DNA of 64,000 nucleotides from Clostridium_B lapidicellarium (GTDB lineage: Bacteria > Bacillota > Clostridia > Clostridiales > Clostridiaceae), in assembly GCF_041224415.1 (NCBI RefSeq), contig NZ_JBGFFE010000010.1, positions 32,458-96,457 on the forward strand. The letters are read 5' to 3'. The notes below the pieces were generated by a model. It saw only the letters and a list, made by a program, of their open reading frames with translations. It ran no database searches and was not told where the DNA came from. Shown piece after piece: positions 1 to 9,159 of the stretch. Every line of letters begins with the position of its first letter. The first letter of the stretch is position 1. A program made the translations under genes and the position numbers.

Positions 1-529
1 TTTCAACTACTTTATCTATCATACTTACGGACAGGAACAATGCCATGGAACATCCTATGGATGCAAGTTTTTCCAGGCTTTCATTTTCAGGCACCGGTGT
101 TCTGCCTCCTATTCTTGTAAGTATTACGCTCTGACTTACATCAGGTAAAGTAAACTCACTCTTTATAGCAGCCGCCGCTGCCGTAAAAGAGCTGACTCCC
201 GGTATCACCTCATAGGCTACATCAAGTTTATCCAGCTCATCCATCTGTTCCTTTATAGCCCCATATATGGTAGGATCCCCTGTATGCAGTCTGACTACTC
301 TCTTGCCCTGCTTGTAATATTCATACATGGTTTCAACAACCTCTTTTAATGTCATAGAAGCCGAATTATAGATTTTTACACCTTCCCTGCAGTAGTTCAT
401 GTGCTCTCTGCTCACAAGAGAACCTGCATATATTACCACATCTGCACTGGACAATATCTTCCTCCCTTTTACAGTTATAAGATCCACATCTCCCGGACCT
501 GCACCTATAAAATATACTTTACTATCCAT
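1..529 (-). CDS. cbiF: Precorrin-4/cobalt-precorrin-4 C11-methyltransferase, C-terminus cut by window edge
   Basis: This gene continues past the left edge of the window; about 176 N-terminal codons are visible. It encodes a SAM-dependent tetrapyrrole methylase that methylates C11 of the corrin ring in the anaerobic B12 pathway. The reading shows the family N-terminal FIGAGPGDVDL loop, the RLHTGDPTIYGAI segment and YEVIPGVSSF, all typical of CbiF/CobM. I placed the start at the ATG ending at 529 because GGAGGG lies six bases upstream; an earlier in-frame ATG at 535 abuts that site directly. It lies 13 bp after cbiL and is the last visible gene of the cobalamin operon, which probably continues beyond the edge. 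Confidence 0.93.
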   Translation of the reverse strand, partial: MDSKVYFIGAGPGDVDLITVKGRKILSSADVVIYAGSLVSREHMNYCREGVKIYNSASMTLKEVVETMYEYYKQGKRVVRLHTGDPTIYGAIKEQMDELDKLDVAYEVIPGVSSFTAAAAAIKSEFTLPDVSQSVILTRIGGRTPVPENESLEKLASIGCSMALFLSVSMIDKVVE

Positions 530-542
530 ATTCATCCCTCCG

Positions 543-1208
543 CTATCTTCTATGTGCTATTATAAGCGACATATAATCCCTGTTCTCAAGTATGTCTTCC
601 CTGTTTCTAAGTACCAGCTGTCCCTGCCTATAGGCCCTTTTTACAAAGACATACTCAAAGCCTTTCTCTTCCAGTACATCCAAGACCTTTTCCTCATTCT
701 TATACACTTTCATTATAACCACGAATTTTTCATCTTTTATTTTATCCACCTGATCTGCAGGTAAAATCAGTACTCTCTCGTCACCTATGACAATATTTTC
801 GGCTGCCAGGCTGGCAGCTGCGCAAAAAGACGTTATACCTGGTACGGTCTTTGTATTGTATCCCCTATCTTTCATATAATTTAAAAGGTATATATAAGTA
901 CTGTATACAAATGGATCTCCTATGGTCAAAAATGCCACATTTTTGCCTTCCTTTAATTTTGATTCTATGGTTTCAAAAGCTTCAAATATTTTTTTACTCT
1001 GATCCTTACCACCCATCGGAAAATGTTTTATTATAACTTCCTTGTTCCCGTCTATAAAATTTCTAGCCGTATCAAACGCTATACTGCTTTCCCCCTCCCT
1101 TGCAGAAGGGGCTACTATCACGTCACAGCTTCTTATAACTTTCACGGCTTTCAATGTAAGCAGTTCTTCATCTCCCGGTCCAACTCCTATTCCATAGAGA
1201 GTTCCCAT
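543..1208 (-). CDS. cbiL: Precorrin-2/cobalt-precorrin-2 C20-methyltransferase
   Basis: Cytosolic SAM-dependent methylase that adds the C20 methyl group to (cobalt-)precorrin-2. The protein has the tetrapyrrole methylase start YGIGVGPGDEELLTLKA, the FLTIGDPFVYSTY segment and VPGITSFCAAASLAA. I prefer the ATG at 1208 (221 aa), preceded by AAAGGA, because family members begin right before this motif; an in-frame ATG at 1229 would add seven lysine-rich residues. The gene sits between cbiT and cbiF in the cobalamin operon. The substrate is assigned from the sequence type and the operon gene set. Confidence 0.93.
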   Translation of the reverse strand: MGTLYGIGVGPGDEELLTLKAVKVIRSCDVIVAPSAREGESSIAFDTARNFIDGNKEVIIKHFPMGGKDQSKKIFEAFETIESKLKEGKNVAFLTIGDPFVYSTYIYLLNYMKDRGYNTKTVPGITSFCAAASLAAENIVIGDERVLILPADQVDKIKDEKFVVIMKVYKNEEKVLDVLEEKGFEYVFVKRAYRQGQLVLRNREDILENRDYMSLIIAHRR

Positions 1209-1276
1209 GAATTTATCCTTTTTTTCCATCTGATTTTACAACCCCTTTCAATCATAATTGACCTAACAAGCCGGGA

Positions 1277-1840
1277 TTACGGCTTAACCGCCTTAACTAC
1301 AAATATACTGTTGTTTGCAGTCATCATATAACTGTCATCCCGGGTTTTATTTATAGAAACCTGTATGCACTCCACTTTACAGTTCATATTCCTGAGAACA
1401 TTCAATGCCTTATATAAATTATCCAGGGTTATAAAATTCAGCACCATATTTGACTTGCTTTTCAACTTTAAACCGTATCTTTTTATTATATCCTCTATAT
1501 TTCCCCCGCTGCCTCCAACAAATATGGCGTCAAATCCGGAATCTATATTCCCTTCTGCTTTGAGGGCCTCACCTTTTACAACAGTTAAATTATGTATATC
1601 GAATTTCTTCCTGTTCAATTCAATAAGCCGCAGGGCTTCTTCATCTTTTTCAATCGAAACGACATTCCCCCTGCTGCATATCTTAGCCAGCTGTATACTT
1701 ATTGAGCCGGTACCGGCACCTATATCAAGCACTCTTGAATTTTCTTCTACCTCCATTTTGGAAATACTTAGTATCCTTATTTCCTCTTTTGTCATCGGAC
1801 AATTCCCTCTTATGAATTCATTATCCTTTATATATATCAT
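1277..1840 (-). CDS. cbiT: Cobalt-precorrin-6B C15-methyltransferase (decarboxylating subunit)
   Basis: A 187-residue Rossmann-type SAM methyltransferase with motif I LDIGAGTGSISIQLA near residues 38-52, followed by an acidic SAM ribose-binding region (SIEKDEEAL) and FDAIFVGGSGG. CbiT methylates C15 and decarboxylates the C12 acetate of cobalt-precorrin-6B/7. Its start overlaps the end of cbiE by four bases (ATGA), so the pair is translationally coupled. CbiE and CbiT are fused as CobL in aerobic organisms; here they remain separate proteins. Confidence 0.93.
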   Translation of the reverse strand: MIYIKDNEFIRGNCPMTKEEIRILSISKMEVEENSRVLDIGAGTGSISIQLAKICSRGNVVSIEKDEEALRLIELNRKKFDIHNLTVVKGEALKAEGNIDSGFDAIFVGGSGGNIEDIIKRYGLKLKSKSNMVLNFITLDNLYKALNVLRNMNCKVECIQVSINKTRDDSYMMTANNSIFVVKAVKP

Positions 1841-2460
1841 AAACTCTCTCCCTTTTTTTCTATTACAACTACGGAAAGTCCGGCAAATTTTTTATTTTTC
1901 ATTTCCTCTACATCACCCACGGTAATCCTCTCATTTTGATAGGAAAGATTTTCCCCCACGTACACTCTGGCCGCTATTGATTTACTTTCCAAAGCTCTGC
2001 ACATATAGTCCGGAGAATGTACATTATCCGTAAACCATATAGATATCTTATTTTCTCTTACCACGTTACAAAAATCTTCCTGTCTTCCATGAAGGCTTCC
2101 TAAAAAAGCTCCCTGCCAGCTCAACTTTATTTTTGCCATCATATACTGAAAAGAACTGATACCCGGGACAATCTCCATATTTCCCCGGTAATTTTTTTTT
2201 AAATACTCGGTTATGCCGTAATAGAGTGGATCTCCCGAGGCAGCTATTGATATATTCTTGTCCCCGTTGAGATCTATAACGTCCATTATACTGCTCAATT
2301 TTTTAACTACCATCTTTTCTCCGCTTATAAATTTCAAACTGTCTACAGCTCTTTGAAAGCCAACCACTATATCGGATTGCTCCATTACAGATACTGCTTT
2401 TGGAAGTATATATTTCTCATTTCCGGGTCCTATTCCAACTATAAAAACTTTTCCATCCAT
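1837..2460 (-). CDS. cbiE: Cobalt-precorrin-7 C5-methyltransferase
   Basis: Tetrapyrrole methylase family protein responsible for C5 methylation. It shows VFIVGIGPGNEKYILPKA at the N-terminus, SGDPLYYGITEYL and IVPGISSFQYMMAKIKLSW. I chose the ATG at 2460 (207 aa), six bases after AGGTGA; an upstream in-frame GTG at 2469 overlaps that site and is less likely. It lies 20 bp after cbiD and overlaps cbiT. Confidence 0.92.
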   Translation of the reverse strand: MDGKVFIVGIGPGNEKYILPKAVSVMEQSDIVVGFQRAVDSLKFISGEKMVVKKLSSIMDVIDLNGDKNISIAASGDPLYYGITEYLKKNYRGNMEIVPGISSFQYMMAKIKLSWQGAFLGSLHGRQEDFCNVVRENKISIWFTDNVHSPDYMCRALESKSIAARVYVGENLSYQNERITVGDVEEMKNKKFAGLSVVVIEKKGESL

Positions 2461-2480
2461 ATTTTTCACCTACTGCTGAG

Positions 2481-3560
2481 TTATTTTATGCTGCTGTAAA
2501 GTACTCCTGCCTTCATGGAATACATTATCACATCGGCACTGATTGAACCATAAGTGTACTGCTCTATCTTATCCTTTATTTTTATGCCTATATTCTCATA
2601 CAGTTTTTCATATCCCTTCCCAAGGAACTCCACAGCTCCTTCCGTAGTTTTCTGACTGTATACCTTCCTTACAAGTTCTGCAGGTTTACCCATAAGGGCA
2701 AGTTCAAGAGCCAGAGTCTCAAGCCTCATACCCGATACCCTGCTGTGAGTGTTAAAACATCCGGAGGCAACCTTGCTGAGTTTTCCTATATGTCCTACTA
2801 CAAGCACTTTTTTTATTTTCTTATCCATACAGCAATTTAAGGCAAACCCGACATAATTGGACATTATCACCATCTTATTTCTATCCAGCTTCAATTTTGA
2901 TGCCATGTCTTTACCCATACTTCCAAAGAGAAGGATCAAGTCATCATATCCCCGGGCAGATTTTTGGCTTATTTCCAGCTCAACAGACTGCATAAGGGCT
3001 TCTTCTGACATGGGCATTACAATTCCCGTAGTTCCAAGTATGGATATTCCCCCAACTATATTCAGCCTAGGGTTAAAAGTCTTCTTAGCTATTTCTTCTC
3101 CCTTTGGAACAAAAATTGTTATCTCAACACCGCATTTTCCGGGAAGCACTTCCTCTACTTCTTTTTTAATCATCTTTCTGGGGACCGGATTTATGGCATA
3201 TTCTCCTTTTTTTACATAGAGGCCATCCCCTTGAACTACGCCAACTCCCCTGCCGCCCTTTAGAACATATCCATCGGGAATTTTCCTGGCCATCGCCCAT
3301 ATTTCTATGCCGTCCGTTGCGTCGATGTCATCTCCACCGTCTTTCAAGACACAGCATTTTACACAATCCTTTTCCATGATCCTGCTGTGAACAGGTATTA
3401 AAAGTTCAATCCCCTTGGGAGTATCTATTTTAACTTCCTTGGGTTCACTGCCGAAATACAGCATTGTTACCGCCGCTTTTGCAGCTGCAGCTGCACAGGA
3501 ACCCGTGGTATATCCGCATCTTAATTTTTTCCCATCATGATTTACATACATATCCAGCAC
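2481..3560 (-). CDS. cbiD: Cobalt-precorrin-5B C1-methyltransferase
   Basis: A 359-residue protein with the diagnostic CbiD N-terminal segment GYTTGSCAAAAAKAA, a GGRGVGVVQ segment, a GGISILGTTGIVMPMSEEAL stretch and VVGHIGKLSKVASGCFNTHS. CbiD methylates C1 during ring contraction in the anaerobic pathway and is not related to the CbiF/L/E methylases. Translation starts at a GTG preceded by GAGGTGA. The gene lies 19 bp downstream of cbiC. Its presence supports the cobalt-early pathway. Confidence 0.95.
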   Translation of the reverse strand: MLDMYVNHDGKKLRCGYTTGSCAAAAAKAAVTMLYFGSEPKEVKIDTPKGIELLIPVHSRIMEKDCVKCCVLKDGGDDIDATDGIEIWAMARKIPDGYVLKGGRGVGVVQGDGLYVKKGEYAINPVPRKMIKKEVEEVLPGKCGVEITIFVPKGEEIAKKTFNPRLNIVGGISILGTTGIVMPMSEEALMQSVELEISQKSARGYDDLILLFGSMGKDMASKLKLDRNKMVIMSNYVGFALNCCMDKKIKKVLVVGHIGKLSKVASGCFNTHSRVSGMRLETLALELALMGKPAELVRKVYSQKTTEGAVEFLGKGYEKLYENIGIKIKDKIEQYTYGSISADVIMYSMKAGVLYSSIK

Positions 3561-3579
3561 GTTTTATCACCTCAAAGCA

Positions 3580-4200
3580 TTATCTGGTTATCATATACAT
3601 AAGTGAATTGACTATTGCCGCTGCTATATTGCTTCCACCTTTTCTCCCTCTTATAGTTATCATGGGAATATCAAGTTTTTCTATTTCCCTCTTGGATTCT
3701 TCGGCCCCCACAAAACCCACCGGGGCTCCAACTATAAATTCAGGATCTGCCTTCTTTTCAATCGTAAGTTCCTTCAATCTAAAAAGAGCAGTAGGAGCAT
3801 TTCCAAACACAAAAAATCTTACCCCCTCTTCAGCAGCTTTTTCCACTGCTGCCATGGAACGAGTTATTCCGCTGCCCTTAGCCATACGTGCTATTTCAGC
3901 CCTGTTTACAAAACATTCAACCCTGCAATCAAGCTTTTTCAGTGCCTTTTTGTTTATACCGGCTGCTGCCATATTCGTATCTGTGTAAATAGTTACTCCA
4001 TTTCCCAAAAGCTGAAGTGCAGCATCTATAGCCCCCTGTCTTATGTATATTATGTCCTTATACTGTGGATCCCCTGTAGTATGTATCACTCTTTTCACTA
4101 CAGAAAGTTCCCTATCTGAAAAACTATGTTTCCCAATTTCCCTCTCTATTATTTCAAAACTTCTTTTTTCTATATACATAGGTGATTTTATATAATCCAT
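3580..4200 (-). CDS. cbiC: Cobalt-precorrin-8 methylmutase
   Basis: A 206-residue member of the CbiC/CobH family, which moves the C11 methyl to C12 to give cobyrinic acid. The catalytic-type histidine lies in VIHTTGDPQY (about residue 40), and later family blocks VECFVNRAEIA, GSGITRSMAAVEKA and GAPVGFVGAEESK are intact. The start ATG at 4200 follows the cobT stop by four bases, so the genes are tightly linked. Confidence 0.95.
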   Translation of the reverse strand: MDYIKSPMYIEKRSFEIIEREIGKHSFSDRELSVVKRVIHTTGDPQYKDIIYIRQGAIDAALQLLGNGVTIYTDTNMAAAGINKKALKKLDCRVECFVNRAEIARMAKGSGITRSMAAVEKAAEEGVRFFVFGNAPTALFRLKELTIEKKADPEFIVGAPVGFVGAEESKREIEKLDIPMITIRGRKGGSNIAAAIVNSLMYMITR

Positions 4201-4204
4201 AACA

Positions 4205-5281
4205 TCATTTACCCTTTCTGATATCTACAAGAACCGTACCGTCTATATTGGCCTCATCAAAGCTTCCCATATTGTCCATCACGTAAAGAGCTGCTTCTAT
4301 TATTTCAAATGCCATGGGACATCCCGAGCCCTCTCCAAGCCTCATTCCCAAATTGAGCATGGGATTCAGGCCCAATTCTTTCATTACATATTTAATAGCA
4401 GGTTCTGCCGAAAGATGAGAAGCAAAAATATAATCCACTACCTTCCTGTTCAACCTGAAAGCACAGAGGGCAGCCACTGCAGATATAAAGCCATCGATCA
4501 CAATGGGCATTCTGTTTTTGGCAGCTCCTAGAAAGCAGCCGCATATCCCTGCTATATCAAATCCTCCAACTTTTGACAAAGTATCGATTGGATCATTGGA
4601 GTCCGGTTCATTTACAGCAATAGCACGCCGTACTGCTTCTTTCTTGGCATCAAACTGGCTGTCCGTAATTCCTGAACCCTTTCCAACAGTCATATCTACG
4701 GGCAGATTTTTAAGTACACTTAAAACTGCAGAGCTGGTAGCTGTATTGCATACTCCCATTTCGCCCGTACCAAACATATCATATCCTTTTTTAACAAGTC
4801 CATCCACTATCTCAATTCCAGCTTCAATGGCCTTCACACATTCTTCCTTTGTCATAGCCGGTTCTCTAGTCATATCTTTAGTTCCATAAGCTACCTTTTT
4901 GTCTATGATTCCGGGATCCTTAAAATCATAATCCACACCAACATCAACTACAGTTCTATCCGCCTTAAAAAAATCTCCAAGCACGCATACACCTGTTATG
5001 CCTCTTACAAAATTTTTAGTAACAGTCACCGTAAGATCTTTAGGACAGCTGCTCAAGCTCTTATTCCAGATTCCATTGTCCGAGCACATTATAACTATAT
5101 TTTTCTTGTGAATTTTGTTATGCGTTTTCCCCGTTATCCCGGCCATCTTGGCTATTATATTTTCAAGCTCTCCAAGACTTCCTATAGGTTTTGAAAGATT
5201 ATCTATAGATTTCCAGGCCCTTTTTACAGCTTCCTCATTTTTACCTTCTATAGCCTTTAAGGTCTGTTTCAATAACTCCAT
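4205..5281 (-). CDS. cobT: Nicotinate-nucleotide-dimethylbenzimidazole phosphoribosyltransferase
   Basis: CobT makes alpha-ribazole phosphate for the lower nucleotide loop of cobalamin. The 358-residue protein has NLSKPIGSLGELE near the N-terminus, MCSDNGIWNKSLS, GTGEMGVCNTATSSAVL, and the C-terminal GMRLGEGSGCPMAFEIIEAAL, where the glutamate of GEGSG matches the catalytic base. I put the start at the ATG at 5281, seven bases after GAGGAAG; it shares one base with the cbiA stop (TGATG). A TTG one codon upstream is less likely. No bluB or lower-ligand synthesis gene is in view. Confidence 0.94.
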   Translation of the reverse strand: MELLKQTLKAIEGKNEEAVKRAWKSIDNLSKPIGSLGELENIIAKMAGITGKTHNKIHKKNIVIMCSDNGIWNKSLSSCPKDLTVTVTKNFVRGITGVCVLGDFFKADRTVVDVGVDYDFKDPGIIDKKVAYGTKDMTREPAMTKEECVKAIEAGIEIVDGLVKKGYDMFGTGEMGVCNTATSSAVLSVLKNLPVDMTVGKGSGITDSQFDAKKEAVRRAIAVNEPDSNDPIDTLSKVGGFDIAGICGCFLGAAKNRMPIVIDGFISAVAALCAFRLNRKVVDYIFASHLSAEPAIKYVMKELGLNPMLNLGMRLGEGSGCPMAFEIIEAALYVMDNMGSFDEANIDGTVLVDIRKGK

Positions 5282-6627
5282 CAATATACTTCCTCTCTTC
5301 TAATTTTCCCAGTAATTTCTTTAATCATATTTAAATTTCCAAAGAAGTGAACATGGGCGTAAGCTCCCAACGTGTTCTTATTTATATATCCGCAGTTCCA
5401 CCGTTTTACCATGCCATTATATGTATCCTTGGTAACTGTATAGATTTTCTTTTCATCTGATTCAATATGGGATTTATGAAACTCATGGCAATTTATTTTC
5501 AACCCCAGAGGCAAAATATTGTTCTTCTCAGTTACCTCAATTTGAGCATATCCGAAGTTCTGGAGTTTTGAAGTCATATAGGCTTTCCCATTAAAAAATC
5601 CCACTGTATTGAAAATACGTCCGCTGTCCATTCCCTGGATACCTTCCATCAAGTACATGAGCCCTCCGCATTCGGCATAACAATTGAGTCCTGAGCTCAA
5701 ACTTTTATTTATGCTGTTTAACATGGATTTATTGCGGCTCAGTTCTTTTATAAAGACTTCCGGGTAACCACCCCCAATATACAAAAAATTTATATCTTCA
5801 GGCAGACATTTATCTTTTAGAGGACTGAAGAATACAACTTCCCCGCATTCCTCAAGAAGCTCTATATTTTCCCTATAGTAAAAACTAAAAGCTTTGTCAC
5901 AGGCCACTGCCGTCTTTATTCCCCTGTCCTCAAGGTGGTATTCATCTTCAAAATCAGGACTTTCCTTAAAAAACTTCAACAGCATATTCATATCTATATT
6001 TTTCAAAACAAGTTCACTGCACAATTCTATCTTTTCATTTAAATCTTCAACTTCCCTGCTTTGAATCAGCCCCAAATGCCTGCTTTCCAATGAAAGTCTC
6101 TCATCTTTCGGTATATATCCAAATACCTTTAAATTGCAATTTTTTTCTACCGCAGCCTTCAAAAGCCTATAATAGCCTTCACTTATATTATTAAAAATAA
6201 CCCCGCACACGTCTACGTTTTCAAAATCAACTATCCCATTTATTTCAGCACATAGTGTAGTGCTTTGAGGCTTAGGGCTTATGATCAAAACTACCGGAAG
6301 ATTCAAGATTTCGGCCACGTGTGCTGTTGAATATCTGCTGTCTATCCCCTTGCCGTCATAAAGTCCCATAACTCCCTCAACTATACCCAGATCTCCGCTG
6401 CCTCTGCCAAAAGATGCCTTTACTCCATCTTCACCCATAAGATAAATGTCAAGATTTCTGGAATCCACACCAGTTATACTTTTATGAAACGCAGGATCTA
6501 TATAATCGGGACCTACTTTATACCCCTGGACACTGTATCCGCTCTTTATAAGAGCCTTCATAATACCCAGGGTTATTGTAGTTTTCCCACCTCCACTGCT
6601 ATCTGAAGATATAATAATACTTTTCAA
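5281..6627 (-). CDS. cbiA: Cobyrinate a,c-diamide synthase
   Basis: A 448-residue ATP-dependent amidotransferase that amidates the a and c side chains of cobyrinate. The N-terminal half is a dethiobiotin synthetase-like P-loop domain (SDSSGGGKTTITLGI, then GYKVGPDYIDPAFH), and the C-terminal half is a class I glutamine amidotransferase with nucleophile cysteine in YAECGGLMYL and GGGYPEVF. Translation begins at a TTG preceded by AGAGGT; no ATG aligns with the family start. It lies between hemB and cobT. Confidence 0.94.
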   Translation of the reverse strand: MKSIIISSDSSGGGKTTITLGIMKALIKSGYSVQGYKVGPDYIDPAFHKSITGVDSRNLDIYLMGEDGVKASFGRGSGDLGIVEGVMGLYDGKGIDSRYSTAHVAEILNLPVVLIISPKPQSTTLCAEINGIVDFENVDVCGVIFNNISEGYYRLLKAAVEKNCNLKVFGYIPKDERLSLESRHLGLIQSREVEDLNEKIELCSELVLKNIDMNMLLKFFKESPDFEDEYHLEDRGIKTAVACDKAFSFYYRENIELLEECGEVVFFSPLKDKCLPEDINFLYIGGGYPEVFIKELSRNKSMLNSINKSLSSGLNCYAECGGLMYLMEGIQGMDSGRIFNTVGFFNGKAYMTSKLQNFGYAQIEVTEKNNILPLGLKINCHEFHKSHIESDEKKIYTVTKDTYNGMVKRWNCGYINKNTLGAYAHVHFFGNLNMIKEITGKIRREEVY

Positions 6628-6643
6628 AGCAACCTCTACCTTT

Positions 6644-7618
6644 CTAGTTTCCCTCTTCTTTTATCCACCTGCATATGTCTATGGCATAATAGGTAATTAT
6701 CAAACCTGCCCCGGCCCTCTTCATACATGTGAGCATCTCTTTCACTATGGCCTTCTCATCTATAAGACCTGCTTTAGCCGCCGACTTCACCATAGCAAAT
6801 TCTCCGCTTACATTGTACGTTGCTATAGGTACATCGAACCTGTCTCTGGCTGCTCTAACCACATCCAGATAAGCCATAGCCGGCTTTACCATTACTATGT
6901 CCGCACCTTCTTTTATATCGTCTTCTATTTCAAGCATTGCCTCCCTTACATTGCCGGGATCCATCTGGTATCCCTTTCTATTTCCAAACTTAGGTGCTGA
7001 ATCTGCAGCATCTCTAAAAGGTCCATAAAATGCCGAACAGTATTTGGCACTGTAGGCCATTATACCTACATTTTTAAAGCTATTTTCATCTAGCGTATTT
7101 CTGATAGCCTGGACTCTTCCATCCATCATATCTGAAGGTGCTACCATGTCAGCTCCTGCTTCAGCATGCGACAAAGCTATTTTTGCAATGTATTTAATAG
7201 TTTCATCGTTATCCACTTCATGATCATGAACTATCCCACAGTGTCCATGGCTGGTGTATTCACACATACACACATCGGTAATTACAAAAAGTTCTGGGTC
7301 CAATTCCTTAAGCTTTCTAACGGCCCTTTGAACTATTCCATTTTTCTCAAAAGCCGAAGTCCCAACTTCATCTTTATATCCTGGAATTCCAAACAAAATT
7401 ACACTCTTTACTCCTGCATCCTTAAGTTCATCTACGACGTCGTGGAGTCTGTCTATGGAATAGTGATAGTTGTTTTCCAGAGAAGATATCTCCTCTTTAA
7501 CATTTTCCCCTTCTACTACAAATACCGGATAGATAAAATCTTTCCTGTTAAGAGTTGTCTCTCTTACCATATCCCTTATAACTTGATTTTTTCTAAGTCT
7601 TCTGTGTCTTGTAAACAT
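6644..7618 (-). CDS. hemB: Delta-aminolevulinic acid dehydratase (porphobilinogen synthase)
   Basis: Condenses two aminolevulinates to porphobilinogen. The 324-residue protein has the zinc-site cysteine cluster CMCEYTSHGHC, the first active-site lysine in AYSAKYCSAFYGPF, and the Schiff-base lysine in VMVKPAMAYLD. The start ATG is preceded by AAAGG. Together with hemC and cobA/hemD it feeds uroporphyrinogen III directly into corrin synthesis; no hemA, hemL, hemE or later heme gene is present in the window. Confidence 0.96.
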   Translation of the reverse strand: MFTRHRRLRKNQVIRDMVRETTLNRKDFIYPVFVVEGENVKEEISSLENNYHYSIDRLHDVVDELKDAGVKSVILFGIPGYKDEVGTSAFEKNGIVQRAVRKLKELDPELFVITDVCMCEYTSHGHCGIVHDHEVDNDETIKYIAKIALSHAEAGADMVAPSDMMDGRVQAIRNTLDENSFKNVGIMAYSAKYCSAFYGPFRDAADSAPKFGNRKGYQMDPGNVREAMLEIEDDIKEGADIVMVKPAMAYLDVVRAARDRFDVPIATYNVSGEFAMVKSAAKAGLIDEKAIVKEMLTCMKRAGAGLIITYYAIDICRWIKEEGN

Positions 7619-7659
7619 TCTTCATTACTACCTTTCCTCATTATATTAAAATTAATTTT

Positions 7660-9147
7660 TTAATCGCGGGCTGCACACTTTGAACTGTTCATTGTATGGA
7701 CAATAGTATCTATTACGCCTTCTGTAGTATATTCCCGGGACATATGATAACATATGCCGTGTTTTTCCAACTCTTTACCTGTTATAGGGCCTATGGAAAC
7801 CACCTCTTTTTGTTTTATAGCCTCGGTTCCCACAAGATGTATCATATTTCTAACTGTAGTGGGACTGGTAAAAATCACTATATCCACGCCGTCAAAACAT
7901 TTTTTATCGGGCAGTTCTCCCATTTCAGTCTCATAAGTATAACACTCATCTACAATACATCCCTCCCCGCGCAGGGCTTCTGCCAGATAGGGTCTTGAAT
8001 TTTTAGATCTGGGAATAAATATTTTATCTCCTTTTTTCACAAATTTTTTCATTTTATCATGCAGACTTTCAGCTACAAATTTGTCTGCTACCATTTCCGG
8101 TATAATCCCTCTCTGTTTTATAGCTTTTTCTGTGGCAGGTCCTATAGCTGTAAATTTTCCTTTTATTTTCCTGATATCATAATTTTCACTCAAAAGCCTG
8201 TCAAAGAAACTATTCACTCCATTTACACTCGTAAAGACAATATAGTCGTAATTCTGAAGCTTGTGCATATATTTTTTAATATTCTCTGAAGTATATTTTA
8301 TTTTAATAGAATGTATTTCAGTAACTTCCGCTCCCAAATCCAGCAGTTTCTGCCGCATTCCTTTGGACTGAGCTTTTGATCTGGTAATACAGATGTTTTT
8401 ACCAAAAAGGGGCTTTTTCTCATACCAATTCAACTTGTCACTGAACTCAACCACTTCGCCTATTACTATAATACAGGGAGAATTCAACGAGGCTGCATTT
8501 ACTTTTTGACATATGTCTTCAAGCTTGCCTGCAACTTTTTTCTGCCGTGCAGTAGTTCCCCTCATAACTACCGCACAGGGCGCATTTTTATTCATTCCAT
8601 TTTCTATTAAATTATTACATATTGTGCTCAGATTTTCAAAACCCATTAAAAAAATCAAGGTACCGCCTATCTTGGCTGCGGCACTCCAATTTATATCCAA
8701 TTTGTCCGCAGTTTTTCCTGTAAATACATGAAAACTTCTGGCTATTTTTCTGTGTGTAACAGGTATGCCTGCATAATTCAGCACAGAAATAGGTGATGTA
8801 ATCCCTGGTACAACTTCAAATTCAATTCCCTCTTTCAAAAGGGCAAAAGCTTCTTCCCCGCCTCTTCCAAATATGTAGGGATCCCCTCCCTTTATTCTTC
8901 CGACTATATAACCTTCTTTTGCCAGTCTAACAAGCATGTTATTTATTTCATTCTGGCTCTTGTAATGACATCCCGGTTCTTTCCCGCAGTAATATACTTT
9001 ACAGTGCTCATTTAGATATTTTAAAGCTCCCGTACCTGCCAGTCTGTCATACATCACGGCAGTACATTCACTGAGTTTTCTTGCAGCTTTTAATGTTATG
9101 AGCTCTTCATCGCCGGGACCTACTCCTATAAGATAAACTTTACCCAT
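7660..9147 (-). CDS. cobA/hemD: Bifunctional uroporphyrinogen-III C-methyltransferase / uroporphyrinogen-III synthase
   Basis: A fusion protein of 495 residues. Residues about 1-245 form the CobA/SUMT methylase (YLIGVGPGDEELITLKA, GRIKGGDPYIFGRGGEE, VVPGITSPISVLNYAG), which makes precorrin-2. Residues about 250-495 form a HemD domain (CITRSKAQSKGMRQKL, VFTSVNGVNSFF, FTSPTTVRNM), which closes the macrocycle. I start it at the ATG at 9147, six bases after GGAGG, instead of an upstream TTG. This fusion is common in Clostridia and channels hydroxymethylbilane to precorrin-2. Confidence 0.95.
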   Translation of the reverse strand: MGKVYLIGVGPGDEELITLKAARKLSECTAVMYDRLAGTGALKYLNEHCKVYYCGKEPGCHYKSQNEINNMLVRLAKEGYIVGRIKGGDPYIFGRGGEEAFALLKEGIEFEVVPGITSPISVLNYAGIPVTHRKIARSFHVFTGKTADKLDINWSAAAKIGGTLIFLMGFENLSTICNNLIENGMNKNAPCAVVMRGTTARQKKVAGKLEDICQKVNAASLNSPCIIVIGEVVEFSDKLNWYEKKPLFGKNICITRSKAQSKGMRQKLLDLGAEVTEIHSIKIKYTSENIKKYMHKLQNYDYIVFTSVNGVNSFFDRLLSENYDIRKIKGKFTAIGPATEKAIKQRGIIPEMVADKFVAESLHDKMKKFVKKGDKIFIPRSKNSRPYLAEALRGEGCIVDECYTYETEMGELPDKKCFDGVDIVIFTSPTTVRNMIHLVGTEAIKQKEVVSIGPITGKELEKHGICYHMSREYTTEGVIDTIVHTMNSSKCAARD

Positions 9148-9159
9148 ATGCAACCTCCT

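Noticed and set aside
2857..3219. Plus-strand open frames inside the cobalamin operon (for example 120 codons opposite cbiD)
   Set aside because: They are antisense shadows of strong minus-strand genes without ribosome sites or recognisable domains.
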